Part shown: one piece after another, positions 17,967 to 26,293 of the stretch
Numbering within the stretch: the first letter of the stretch is position 1
Layout of the letters: each line of letters starts with the position of its first letter
Assembly: GCF_009708215.1 (NCBI RefSeq)
Contig: NZ_CP046175.1
Span: 2,480,001-2,544,000 of the forward strand
Length of the DNA stretch: 64,000 nucleotides
Reading direction: 5' to 3'
Origin: Occultella kanbiaonis
Lineage (GTDB): Bacteria; Actinomycetota; Actinomycetes; Actinomycetales; Beutenbergiaceae
Translations under genes and position numbers: made by a program
The notes under the pieces: model-generated
Database searches by the model: none
What the model was told of the DNA's origin: nothing
The model's input: the letters and a program-made list of their open reading frames with translations, nothing else

Positions 17967-18863
17967 ATGCTGGACATCCACCGCCTGCGCATCCTGCGAT
18001 CCGTCGCGGCCACCGGCTCGGTCAGCGCCGCCGCCGCCCTGCTCGGCTACAGCCCGTCCGCGATCAGCCAGCACGTGACCGCGCTGCAACGCGAGACCGG
18101 CCTGCGCCTGACCGAACGGGCCGGCCGTGGCATCAACCTGACCGCGGCCGGGCGGGCCCTGGCCGCCGAGGCCGAGCACGTGATGGCCTCGCTGAGCGGG
18201 ATGGAGTCGCTGGTCGCGGACCTGCGCGCAGGCCGGGTGGGCACGCTGTCCCTCGGCTACTTCAGCAGCGCCGGCACCGCCTGGATCCCCACCGTGGTGG
18301 CGGCCCTGGTGCAGGAGTTCCCCGAGCTGCGGGTGGACCTTGGCCTGAACGACGTGGGCGGTACGAACACCGCCGGTGCGGACGTGGAGATCGTGGTGGA
18401 CGAGCAGTACGACGCGGTGCTCGGCGGCTACCGGGTGCACCCGCTGATGCGCGACGACTACGTCGCCATCCTGCCTAGGACGCACCCGGCGGTCGCGGTC
18501 GGGCAGGTCCCGCTGGCCGACCTCGCCGGGGAACGCTGGGTGGACAGCGACCCCTATGCCGGGTACTGCCGGCAGGTCACGATGAGCGCGTGCGCCGAGG
18601 CGGGCTTCACCCCGCAGTTCCGGGTGCAGGCACCCGAGTACGCCACCGCGATCTCGTTCGTGGCGGCCGGGGTCGGCGTGGCGGTGATGCCCTCGCTCGC
18701 CGTCGGGCTGCTGCCCCCGAACGTGCGGGCCGTGCCCGTCGTGGCGCCGGCGCCGTCGCGCCGGATCGGGGTCGCGGTCAAGGACTCGGCGGCTCAGCAC
18801 CCCGCCGCGATCCGGGTCGTTGACCTGCTCAAGGAACAGGCCGGCGCGCTCACGCCAGCCTGA
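17967..18863 (+). CDS. LysR-family transcriptional regulator
   Basis: A 298-residue regulator. The N-terminal winged helix is LDIHRLRILRSVAATGSVSA, then AAALLGYSPSAISQHVTALQ, and GINLTAAGRALAAEAEHVMA begins the linker helix. The C-terminal part is the periplasmic-binding-like effector domain, beginning GRVGTLSLGYFSSAGTAWIP. It is divergent from the EamA transporter and probably regulates it and itself in response to the exported compound. Length is normal. Confidence 0.92.
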   Translation: MLDIHRLRILRSVAATGSVSAAAALLGYSPSAISQHVTALQRETGLRLTERAGRGINLTAAGRALAAEAEHVMASLSGMESLVADLRAGRVGTLSLGYFSSAGTAWIPTVVAALVQEFPELRVDLGLNDVGGTNTAGADVEIVVDEQYDAVLGGYRVHPLMRDDYVAILPRTHPAVAVGQVPLADLAGERWVDSDPYAGYCRQVTMSACAEAGFTPQFRVQAPEYATAISFVAAGVGVAVMPSLAVGLLPPNVRAVPVVAPAPSRRIGVAVKDSAAQHPAAIRVVDLLKEQAGALTPA

Positions 18864-18884
18864 CGTCCCAGCGTGGCGCGACGC

Positions 18885-19886
18885 TCACGTCGAGGCGCGG
18901 ACCAGCAGGTGATGGGCCACCTGGGCGCGGGCACCCTGCAGCGGCACCTCGCCGGCGTACATGGCCAGGGCCATCCCGACGGCGGCCTCGGCCACGGCGC
19001 CCATGTCCACCGCGAGCGTGGTCAGCTCGGGGGAGACGAACCGGCCGAGGTTCAGCCCGTCGCAGCCGGCCAGGCGCACCTGCCCGGGCACGTCCACACC
19101 GGCCTCGTGCAACGCCTTCAGCGCGCCACAGGCGACGATGTCGTTGAAGGTCATGATGGCGTCGACGTCCGGATGCGCCTCGAGCAGGGCGTTCGCGCCG
19201 GCCACCCCGGAACTCAGTGACTTGGACGCGGCGCTGACCGTCGGGACCTGCACGCCGCGCGCCGCCATCGCCGCCAGGAAGGACTTCCCACGCGCGGACG
19301 GGAACCCCGGCAGGCCCACGTCGAGCAGCACCGGGCGCCGGGATCCCCGTTCGAGCAGGTGGTCGGCCATGGCGCCCATCGCGTCGCCCACGTCCATCTG
19401 GATGCCGCCGCCGTAGGTGTACTCGCCCATGTCGATGCGCACGAACGGGACCCCGGCGAGAACCTCCTGCGCCTGGGTGTCGGTCAGCGCCGGGTACCCG
19501 ACCACCACGTCCGCCTGCTTGGCGAGGTCCGCGATGAGCGTGTACTGGTCCGCCGCCTTCGCGGTCTGGGCGAGGACCACGTTCCAGCCGCGGTCCCGGG
19601 CGCTGGAGACGACGGCGGACGCCAGTTGCGGGTAGTACGGGTTCATCAGGTCGTCGACCACGAGACCGACGGTGCGCTGGGTGTGCCCGACCAGGCCGCG
19701 CCCGAACCGGGACGGGCGGTAGGCGAGCTCCTTCGCGGCCGCGAGCACCCGCTCCTTGGTCGCCTCCTTGATGCCGGGCATGTCGTTCATGGCCCGGGTC
19801 ACCGTCTGCCGGGACACCCCGGCCGCCTCGGCCACGTCGATGATCGTGGCCGGGCGGGACCCGGGCCGGTCGGCTCGCGCGTTCAT
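18885..19886 (-). CDS. LacI-family regulator
   Basis: A 333-residue repressor: helix-turn-helix and hinge in ATIIDVAEAAGVSRQTVTRA and VLAAAKELAYRPSRFGRGLV, then a periplasmic-binding-type sensor domain (QRTVGLVVDDLMNPYYPQLA, IMTFNDIVACGALKALHEAG). The ATG chosen overlaps the stop of the upstream dehydrogenase/reductase fusion; the longer frame continues into that gene in another phase. It is co-transcribed with the fusion, and a palindrome GTGAACGTTCAC upstream of the fusion is the likely operator, giving autoregulation. The effector is probably a sugar or polyol handled by the fusion. Confidence 0.9.
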   Translation of the reverse strand: MNARADRPGSRPATIIDVAEAAGVSRQTVTRAMNDMPGIKEATKERVLAAAKELAYRPSRFGRGLVGHTQRTVGLVVDDLMNPYYPQLASAVVSSARDRGWNVVLAQTAKAADQYTLIADLAKQADVVVGYPALTDTQAQEVLAGVPFVRIDMGEYTYGGGIQMDVGDAMGAMADHLLERGSRRPVLLDVGLPGFPSARGKSFLAAMAARGVQVPTVSAASKSLSSGVAGANALLEAHPDVDAIMTFNDIVACGALKALHEAGVDVPGQVRLAGCDGLNLGRFVSPELTTLAVDMGAVAEAAVGMALAMYAGEVPLQGARAQVAHHLLVRAST

Positions 19887-21865
19887 GGCGTGTCCGAGCG
19901 CAGGTCCAGGTAGTCCACCTGCCCCGGGGTGAGATCGATGGCGAGAGCCTCCAGGGAGGAGCGGGTCTCGGCGATCGTGCGCGGCCCGATCAGCGGGAAC
20001 GTCGGGAACGGCTGGTGCAGCACGAAGGCGAGCGCGATCGCGGTCGGGTGCACCCCGAACTCCTGCCCGAGCTCGCGGGCGCGCCGCAGCCGCTCGAAGT
20101 TCTCGTCGCTGTAATAGCAGCGCACGAGCTCGGCGTCGGAGCGGTCCTCCGGATCGGCGCGGGCGAAGAACCCGCGGGCCTGGGAGGACCACGGCAGCAA
20201 TGGCGTCCCGGTGCGGGTCAGCCACGCCTTCGACTCGGGGTCGGTGGCGTGCCGGCAGCCCGCCCACGGCACGTCGTAGGCCTCGGCGAGCCCGAAGTGG
20301 TTGCTCAGCACGCTGAAGCCCTGTCGGCCGTTCGCCGCGGCGTAGGCGTTCGCCTCCTCGAAGCGCTCGATGGTCCAGTTGGACCCGCCGAACACCCCGA
20401 TCCGGCCCGCTCTGGCGTGCTCGTCGAGGACATCCACGAACTCCCCGACCGGAATGTCCGGGTTGTCCCGGTGCATCATGTAGATGTCAGCGCCGTCGAT
20501 GCCGAGCCGGTCCAGCGAGGTGAGCAGCTGGCTGCTGAGAGCCTCAGGATTGCAGTTCGGGCTGTGCGCGCCCTTGGCGATCACGACCACCTCGTCGCGC
20601 ACGCCACGGGTGGCGAGCCAGCGCCCGAGCAGGGTCTCCATCCGGCCACCGCCGTACTGGAACGCGGTGTCGAAGGCGTTCCCGCCGGCCTGGGCGAAGT
20701 GGTCGAACATCGCGGCGGCATGGGGGAGGGTGCGCTGGTTGTCGCAGCCCATCACCACGCGGGAGATGTCCTTGTCCACGCCGGGGATGCGGCCGTAGCG
20801 CATGGCGTCGCGACCGAAGGTGAGCGGCGCACCCGAGACGGTGCGGATCTGCGCCTCGTCCCGTTCGAACGGATAGGTCAGACCGATCTGGGCGCGCCAG
20901 TCGTCGAGGACCCGGGCGTTGCCGAGGGAGTCCGCCAGGCTCATCCGAACGACCTCACCCGTGCCGACCGCCTCCGCCAGGGCATCCGCCTCGAGAGCGT
21001 AGGGCTGGTGCCCGTCGAACGTCTCGGTGACCGGCTCCTGCCCGACGACGGCGAGCGTCAGCACGTTGTCGTCGGCGATCGTCCAGGGGTTCTTCAGGCG
21101 GATCTGGCCGGCTGAGCCGTGGACGGTGAGCGCCACGTCGGCGAGTCGTACGCCGGTGCGCACCGACGCCGTCGTCCCGTCGGCGAAGGTCAGGTCGGCG
21201 ACGGCCCAGGTGTCCACGCCGTTCTCGACGGTGCCGGCCGCCCTGACCTCGACCGGGTCCGCGAACGGGGTCCCGGCAGCGGCGCCTGCGATGGCGCGGG
21301 CGTAGGAGACCGGGTAGCCGCCCACGTCGAGGATGCCGCCGCCGGCCAGATCCGGCTCGAACAGCCGGCCCTCGGTGGATCCGGTGGCGAACGCGAACGC
21401 CGCGTCGACGTGGCGCAGTTCGCCGATGGCACCGGCGGCGACGAGCTCGAGGACCCTGGTCGTCTGCGGGTGGAACCGGTACATGAACGCCTCGAGGAGC
21501 ACTTTGCCGCTGGTGCGGGCGGCGTCGGCCATCGCCATGGCCTGCGCATGATTGGGGGCGAGCGGCTTCTCGCTGAGCACGTGCTTGCCGGCGGTCAGCG
21601 CGGCGATCGCCAGTTCGGCGTGTGTGGTGTGCACCGTGGCGATGTAGACGGCATCCACCTCGGGATCGGCGAGGATCTGCGCGTAGTCGCCCGTGCGCAG
21701 CTCGCCGTGCGCAGCGGCGAACTCCTCGGCGAAGGTTCTGGCCCGGCCCGGGTCCGAACTGCCGACTGCGACGAGGGTGCCGTGGGCGCTGGCCGAGAGC
21801 TGGGTGGCGAAGCGACGGGCGATGCGGCCGGGGCCGAGCACGGCCCAGCGAACGGGGGAGGTCAT
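19883..21865 (-). CDS. Fusion: Gfo/Idh/MocA dehydrogenase + aldo-keto reductase
   Basis: A 660-residue protein made of two complete oxidoreductases. Residues ~5-330 are a Gfo/Idh/MocA enzyme: WAVLGPGRIARRFATQLSAS is the NAD(P) loop, and VLSEKPLAPNHAQAMAMADA holds the EKP motif with the conserved Lys. Residues ~345-660 are an aldo-keto reductase barrel with the tetrad Asp and Tyr in FDTAFQYGGGRMETLLGRWL, Lys in VVIAKGAHSP and His in IYMMHRDNPD. A single chain could reduce and re-oxidise a sugar in sequence. The ATG at 21865 has AAAGGTGA nearby; GTG at 21877 is an alternative. It is followed directly by its LacI regulator. Confidence 0.85.
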   Translation of the reverse strand: MTSPVRWAVLGPGRIARRFATQLSASAHGTLVAVGSSDPGRARTFAEEFAAAHGELRTGDYAQILADPEVDAVYIATVHTTHAELAIAALTAGKHVLSEKPLAPNHAQAMAMADAARTSGKVLLEAFMYRFHPQTTRVLELVAAGAIGELRHVDAAFAFATGSTEGRLFEPDLAGGGILDVGGYPVSYARAIAGAAAGTPFADPVEVRAAGTVENGVDTWAVADLTFADGTTASVRTGVRLADVALTVHGSAGQIRLKNPWTIADDNVLTLAVVGQEPVTETFDGHQPYALEADALAEAVGTGEVVRMSLADSLGNARVLDDWRAQIGLTYPFERDEAQIRTVSGAPLTFGRDAMRYGRIPGVDKDISRVVMGCDNQRTLPHAAAMFDHFAQAGGNAFDTAFQYGGGRMETLLGRWLATRGVRDEVVVIAKGAHSPNCNPEALSSQLLTSLDRLGIDGADIYMMHRDNPDIPVGEFVDVLDEHARAGRIGVFGGSNWTIERFEEANAYAAANGRQGFSVLSNHFGLAEAYDVPWAGCRHATDPESKAWLTRTGTPLLPWSSQARGFFARADPEDRSDAELVRCYYSDENFERLRRARELGQEFGVHPTAIALAFVLHQPFPTFPLIGPRTIAETRSSLEALAIDLTPGQVDYLDLRSDTP

Positions 21866-21939
21866 GGGGGAGATCACCTTTGAGACTCGGGAAACGACGG
21901 TTCGGCAAGCACGCGGACCAGCATCGGGACGCTGACCTG

Positions 21940-21951
21940 GTGAACGTTCAC
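21940..21951 (-). promoter_or_regulatory. LacI-type operator upstream of the fusion gene
   Basis: GTGAACGTTCAC is a perfect 12-bp palindrome with the central CG typical of LacI-family operators. It is 75-86 bp upstream of the fusion-gene start. On the minus strand a possible -35 TTGTCC and -10 TAGCGT lie just before it, which would put the operator at the transcription start. The LacI protein encoded at the end of the same operon is the natural ligand. Confidence 0.6.
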
Positions 21952-22008
21952 GCTAACGTGCTCCCCGGCGACCGGACAAGGGTTTTGACGGCGATTGTCC
22001 GTGTGTTT

Positions 22009-22743
22009 TCAGTCGTCGGAGCCGAAACCTAGCCCGATCACCTCGAACGTGGTGCCGTAGCGCGTGCCGGTGGCCTCGCCGCCGGCGGTGCCGAGCCCGG
22101 TGAGGAACTCCTCGGGGTCGAAATGCCAGGAGAGCCCGTCGATGTAGGCCCGGTGCTCGGAGAGCGACGCGAGACCGGCGTCGAAGGTGTCGGTGGTGTC
22201 GACGCCGTGCGTGGCGTCGGGGGAGCCGGCCACCCAGACCTGGCGGACCCCGCTCCACGGTTCGAGACCATCGGTGAGCTGGTCGTGGAACACCCACCGG
22301 TTGCCCGCGTCCCGGACCGCGTCCAGCGTGGCGCGCCCGGTGGCGATGTGGTCGGCCTGGTTCAGCCCGCCGCCGGGGAAGGACTCGGCGAAGTTGATGG
22401 TGATGACGATCTCCGGCCGGTGTTCGCGCACGACCTGCGCGATCGCCCTCCGCAGGTCGACGCCGTACTCGAGGACGCCGTCGGGCAGGTGCAGGAACTC
22501 CACCGTGTCCACCCCGACGGCGCGCGCGGAGGCGACCTCCTCGGCCTCGCGCAGCGGGCCGGACTCCTCCGGGTGGATGCCATCGATGCCGGCCTCGCCC
22601 GAGGTGACCATGCAGTAGACGACCTCCTTGCCCTGGCGGGTCCACCGGGCGATCGCGGCGGCCGTGCCGAACTCGAGGTCGTCCGGGTGCGCCACGACGG
22701 CGAGCGCCTTGGTCCAGTCCTCGGGAATCGGGGGCAGCGTCAT
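22009..22743 (-). CDS. PIG-L/LmbE-family deacetylase
   Basis: A 244-residue zinc-dependent N-deacetylase of the PIG-L family (MshB, mycothiol conjugate amidase and others). The metal motif AVVAHPDDLEFGTAAAIARW has the HPDDE-type ligands, and HRPEIVITINFAESFPGGGL and NQADHIATGRATLDAVRD supply the later His. The substrate could be an N-acetyl sugar or a mycothiol conjugate. The ATG overlaps the stop of the upstream MpaB-type gene (ATGA), implying coupling. It is shorter than MshB (~290), so an MshB assignment is not made. Confidence 0.85.
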   Translation of the reverse strand: MTLPPIPEDWTKALAVVAHPDDLEFGTAAAIARWTRQGKEVVYCMVTSGEAGIDGIHPEESGPLREAEEVASARAVGVDTVEFLHLPDGVLEYGVDLRRAIAQVVREHRPEIVITINFAESFPGGGLNQADHIATGRATLDAVRDAGNRWVFHDQLTDGLEPWSGVRQVWVAGSPDATHGVDTTDTFDAGLASLSEHRAYIDGLSWHFDPEEFLTGLGTAGGEATGTRYGTTFEVIGLGFGSDD

Positions 22744-23681
22744 CGGGACTCCTGGGTGTCGTGGCCGGCCGCAACCGGGTTGCTGCCCGGGTTCGGCGGG
22801 GGTGCGGGGTTACGCATCGGCTCGGCGTCGGTGAGCCAGCGGAGCCCGGCGGTGCCGATCCGCCCGCCCAGTAGGGCGATGCGGTCGCGCCGGGGGTGGT
22901 CGGGTAGCCGCAGCGGCTCGCGTGCCCAGCGAGGCAGGGTCGCGACGGCGGCGCGGCCGAGGAGCCAGTACGCCGGCCTGACCGGGCGGGGCAGCGGCGC
23001 ATGCCGGAGCAGGAACTGGGCCACGTCGGCCGCTGCCGGGGTGCCCTGCAGTTCCGGGCGGAACGCCTCGATCGTGGCGGTCAGGCCGGCCCGCGTGGTC
23101 GGCACGTCGACCGCGCCGAGCCGGGTCGCGACCTCGCCGGCCTGCGCCACGTACTCGTCGTACTGCGCCGGGGTCAGGTGCACGCTGCCGAAGTGCTCGT
23201 GGGCGACGAGGAAGGAGTCGATCTCGGCGACGTGCACCCAGGTGAGCAGGTGCGGGTCGTCCGCCCGGTAGGGCCGCCCGTCCGGGGCGGTGCCATGGAC
23301 CCGCTTGTGCACGGCCTGGACGATCCGGATCGCCCGCTCCGCGTGCTCGATCGTGCCGTAGGTGGTCTCCGCGATGTAGGTGGCGGTCCGTGCCAGCCTC
23401 CCCCAGGTGTTCTCCCGGTAGTCGGAGTGCTCTTCGACGGCGGCCATCGCGAGCGGGTGCAGCGCCTGCAGCAGCAGCGCCCGCATCCCGCCGATGTACA
23501 TCGACTCGTCGGCGTGCACCACCCGGATCGGCGACCCCTGCGGGAACCACCTCGGCCCCGGTGTGTGGTGGATGCGGCGCTTCTGCTCGGTGCCGTCCGG
23601 TCCGGCGACCTTCTCCAGCAGGGAGTGGCTGAGCCGGTTCCGCAGTCCTGTGATCTGTCCCACGGATCCAGTCTGCATCAT
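22740..23681 (-). CDS. MpaB/DUF2236-family oxygenase-like protein
   Basis: A 313-residue protein of the oxygenase MpaB/latex-clearing-protein (DUF2236) group: ADESMYIGGMRALLLQALHP, MAAVEEHSDYRENTWGRLAR and LLTWVHVAEIDSFLVAHEHF, with the repeated His and Arg residues expected to hold haem. Characterised relatives oxidise mycophenolic acid side chains or rubber. Start: tandem ATGs at 23681 and 23678; a longer frame starts 23747 but overlaps the tRNA promoter area. It is coupled to the PIG-L gene downstream. The substrate is unknown. Confidence 0.82.
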   Translation of the reverse strand: MMQTGSVGQITGLRNRLSHSLLEKVAGPDGTEQKRRIHHTPGPRWFPQGSPIRVVHADESMYIGGMRALLLQALHPLAMAAVEEHSDYRENTWGRLARTATYIAETTYGTIEHAERAIRIVQAVHKRVHGTAPDGRPYRADDPHLLTWVHVAEIDSFLVAHEHFGSVHLTPAQYDEYVAQAGEVATRLGAVDVPTTRAGLTATIEAFRPELQGTPAAADVAQFLLRHAPLPRPVRPAYWLLGRAAVATLPRWAREPLRLPDHPRRDRIALLGGRIGTAGLRWLTDAEPMRNPAPPPNPGSNPVAAGHDTQESR

Positions 23682-23756
23682 GGATCTGACAGTTGTCGGA
23701 TTCGGATCCGCGCCCCGGCTGCGGTAGTCTCGTCCAGGCCCGTTCACGCGGGCCGG

Positions 23757-23828
<72 letters not shown>

Positions 23829-23830
<2 letters not shown>

Positions 23831-23876
23831 CAGAAGGAAGGCCAGACGGCGTCAGCCGTGCTGGCCTTCTTCTGTC
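23829..23876. terminator. Long hairpin after tRNA-Pro, probably bidirectional
   Basis: The arms GACAGAAGGAAGGCCAG and CTGGCCTTCTTCTGTC pair over 16 bp with one bulged G, and the loop contains a second hairpin ACGGC-GTCA-GCCGT. It separates the plus-strand tRNA from the convergent KTSC gene, so it probably ends both transcripts. There is no T-run, as usual for high-GC terminators. Its first two bases are the last two of the tRNA. Confidence 0.75.
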
Positions 23877-23895
23877 GCGCTACACCCTCATCGGG

Positions 23896-24114
23896 TCAGC
23901 TGTCGAAAACCTCGCGGCCCGGGTAGTGGGGTTTGACGAAACGGTTGACGAACGCGCCGATCGACTTCGCCGCGAGAAGGTCCCGATGGACCGAGGGCGG
24001 CACCATCGCGTAGCGGTAGAGGTCGCCACTGATGTACTCGATGTCGAGTTCGTTCGTCGCGGGGTCGTACCCGACGGAGGCGACCGCCTCCGACCTCACC
24101 TGATCGCGTCTCAC
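23896..24114 (-). CDS. KTSC-domain small protein
   Basis: A 72-residue protein consisting of one KTSC domain: EAVASVGYDPATNELDIEYI, then SGDLYRYAMVPPSVHRDLLA and AKSIGAFVNRFVKPHYPGRE. KTSC domains are found alone or fused to nucleic-acid enzymes such as lysyl-tRNA synthetase; the function is unknown. GTG 24114 is chosen because the longer open frame upstream is not protein-like; a GTG five codons further in is an alternative. It ends against the tRNA terminator hairpin. Confidence 0.65.
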   Translation of the reverse strand: MRRDQVRSEAVASVGYDPATNELDIEYISGDLYRYAMVPPSVHRDLLAAKSIGAFVNRFVKPHYPGREVFDS

Positions 24115-24358
24115 CGGTACAGCCTGCGCCGTGAGGTCGCTCCGGGCAAGGCCGAGTGCGCCGAGACTCGTCAGCGGGGTTCGACAGGGCGCTCCAACGG
24201 GGTCCCGGGTTGCGGGTTGCGGCCCACACCGTGATTCCCGGCATACGTTGGTGGGCGTAGATGCTCCTACCCTCCTCGACGGATGCCGACCGCCCCACCG
24301 GCTCCTATCGTGAGCGCACCACGGGACCGCGCCGATCGAAAGGAACAGGCTCCCGACC

Positions 24359-24919
24359 ATGCGAGACGTAGTGGTGTACGAACTGCTCTCCCTTGATGGC
24401 GTCGCCGAGGAACCGGGCGATTGGATGCACGACAGCGACCGGCCGATCTTCGACAATCTCGGCGGCATCATCGAGCGTCAGGACGACATTCTGCTCGGGC
24501 GCGGTACCTACGACTACTGGGCGGGCTACTGGCCGACGTCGGACGTCGAGCCGTTCGCGAGCTTCATCAACCGGACACCCAAGCACGTCTTCACCTCCTC
24601 GCCGTTGGATCAGGAGTGGGCGAACACGCACGTTGTCGATCGCCCAGCCACCGAGTACGTCGCGGAGCTCAAGCGCAGAGAGGGTGGTGACATCGGTGTT
24701 CACGGCAGCATCACGCTGGCGCAGTCGCTCCTGGCGGCCGGCCTGGTCGACGAGTTGCGGTTGGTGGTCTCGGCGGCGATCGCCGGGAGTGGGCGGCGGC
24801 TGTTCGACGGGGTGGGCCGCCATTCCAGGCTCGAACTGGTGGCTGCGGAGCACACGCCGAAAGGTAGCCTGCTCCTGACCTACGGCCGAAGCGTGCCACC
24901 CGAGGGGACCCGAGGATGA
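24359..24919 (+). CDS. Dihydrofolate reductase-family protein (RibD C-terminal type)
   Basis: A 186-residue NADPH-dependent reductase-like protein of the RibD C-terminal/DHFR superfamily: VVYELLSLDGVAEEPGDWMH, DDILLGRGTYDYWAGYWPTS and GDIGVHGSITLAQSLLAAGL, with the glycine-rich cofactor loop in the last. Such stand-alone proteins (YyaP/YwjB-like) have no fixed substrate, and a role in folate or riboflavin synthesis is not implied. The stop overlaps the next gene by ATGA, so it is coupled to the alpha/beta hydrolase. Confidence 0.85.
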   Translation: MRDVVVYELLSLDGVAEEPGDWMHDSDRPIFDNLGGIIERQDDILLGRGTYDYWAGYWPTSDVEPFASFINRTPKHVFTSSPLDQEWANTHVVDRPATEYVAELKRREGGDIGVHGSITLAQSLLAAGLVDELRLVVSAAIAGSGRRLFDGVGRHSRLELVAAEHTPKGSLLLTYGRSVPPEGTRG

Positions 24920-26163
24920 CCAAGACCACCCACACCCTGGACGTGCCCGGAGCGGTGCTCACCTACGACATTCGTGAGCCGAGCCGGCCGGGCGACCACC
25001 CGCCCCTGTTCATCTTCGGCTCACCGATGGGAGCATCCGGCTTCGAGCAGCTGGCGCTGCACTTCGACGACCGCGTCGTGATCACCTACGACCCACGCAT
25101 GACGGAACGCAGCCACCTCGAGGAGGGTGGCACGGTGACCACGGAGATCCACGGTGATGACCTCCACCGCGTCGCCGAGGCAGCCGGTCTCGGACCCGTC
25201 GACGCGTTCGGGTCGAGCGGCGGGGCCGTGTCCGCGCTGCCGTGGGTGGTGCAGCACCCGGACGAGTTCCGCACGTTCGTCGCGCACGAGCCTCCCCTTG
25301 CGGTGCTGCTGGAGGACGCCGACGTCCTCCTGAAGGTCAACGCGGATATCGTCGACACCTACCGGCGCCGCGGATTCGGCCCCGCGATGGCGAAGTTCAT
25401 CCAACTGGTGAGCCACCCGGGCCCCTTGCCGTCGGACTACCTGGACGGGCCCGACCCCGACCCGGCGCAGTTCGGACTGCCCACCGAGGACGACGGATCC
25501 CGAGACGACGCCCTGCTCGCCTACAACATGGCCATGCCGCCGTACACCCCGGACGCGGCGGCACTGGCCTCTTCTGGAGTGCGGATCGTGCCGGCCGTCG
25601 GTGCCGAGGGCGAGGGTGCCATGGCACGGCGCGGCGGCGAGGCCTTCGCGAGGTTGTTGGGCATCGCGCCCGTCACCTTTCCTGGTGACCACGGTGGCTT
25701 CGCCGCCAACGAGTGGACGCCGGACAATGACCCGGCGGCGTTCGCCGCCACGTTGCGTCAGGTGCTGGACGACGGTGGTCGGACCGTCCCCTCGGATGGC
25801 TCACTGGCCGCGGCCGAGACCGAGCTGCAGCGTGCCCAACTGGCGGGCGATGTCATCGCGCTGGAGTCCTTGCTGCATGCCGACGTCGTCTACATCGGCC
25901 CTGACGGAGCCGAGTCCGGCAAGGCACAGGACCTGGAGTCGCATTCCTCCGGGCAGCTTCGCCTGACCAGGCTGGAGCCGGTCCGAAGCGTCGCCCGTCA
26001 GTTCGACTCGGTGGGGGTCACCCGGACTCAGGTCAGGATCGCGGGTCGCGCGGGCGACCAACCGTTCGAAGCGGAGATGGTCTACACCCGCACCTGGCTG
26101 TTCGAAGACGGCGGGTGGCGGGTGATCCAGGCGCAGGGCATCAGCGTTGCGCGTGAGCCGTGA
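24916..26163 (+). CDS. Fusion: alpha/beta hydrolase + DUF4440 (NTF2-like) domain
   Basis: A 415-residue protein. Residues ~1-280 are an alpha/beta hydrolase: the nucleophile elbow is VDAFGSSGGAVSALPWVVQH (Ser in GSSGG) and the late His is in TFPGDHGGFAANEW. Residues ~295-415 are an NTF2-like DUF4440 module (ETELQRAQLAGDVIALESLL, LLHADVVYIGPDG, YTRTWLFEDGGWRVIQAQG), usually a small binding or isomerase-like cone. Both parts exist alone in other genomes; the fusion is less common. It is translationally coupled to the DHFR-like gene. The substrate is unknown. Confidence 0.8.
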   Translation: MTKTTHTLDVPGAVLTYDIREPSRPGDHPPLFIFGSPMGASGFEQLALHFDDRVVITYDPRMTERSHLEEGGTVTTEIHGDDLHRVAEAAGLGPVDAFGSSGGAVSALPWVVQHPDEFRTFVAHEPPLAVLLEDADVLLKVNADIVDTYRRRGFGPAMAKFIQLVSHPGPLPSDYLDGPDPDPAQFGLPTEDDGSRDDALLAYNMAMPPYTPDAAALASSGVRIVPAVGAEGEGAMARRGGEAFARLLGIAPVTFPGDHGGFAANEWTPDNDPAAFAATLRQVLDDGGRTVPSDGSLAAAETELQRAQLAGDVIALESLLHADVVYIGPDGAESGKAQDLESHSSGQLRLTRLEPVRSVARQFDSVGVTRTQVRIAGRAGDQPFEAEMVYTRTWLFEDGGWRVIQAQGISVAREP

Positions 26164-26293
26164 GCCGCTGGTGGCAGCAGCGATATTCGATGGCGTCACG
26201 GACCGGCCACGTGACAGGTTTGCTCCGAAACGCGTAACGAACCGCCGTTGACCCGACGGGTTGATGCCACCTACGAACAGCACGGAGCCTGTG

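Noticed and set aside
18862-18891. Terminator hairpin between LysR and LacI genes
   Set aside because: GACGT...ACGTC and AGCGT...ACGCT can pair, but the stem is broken by mismatches and overlaps a stop codon; too weak to list.
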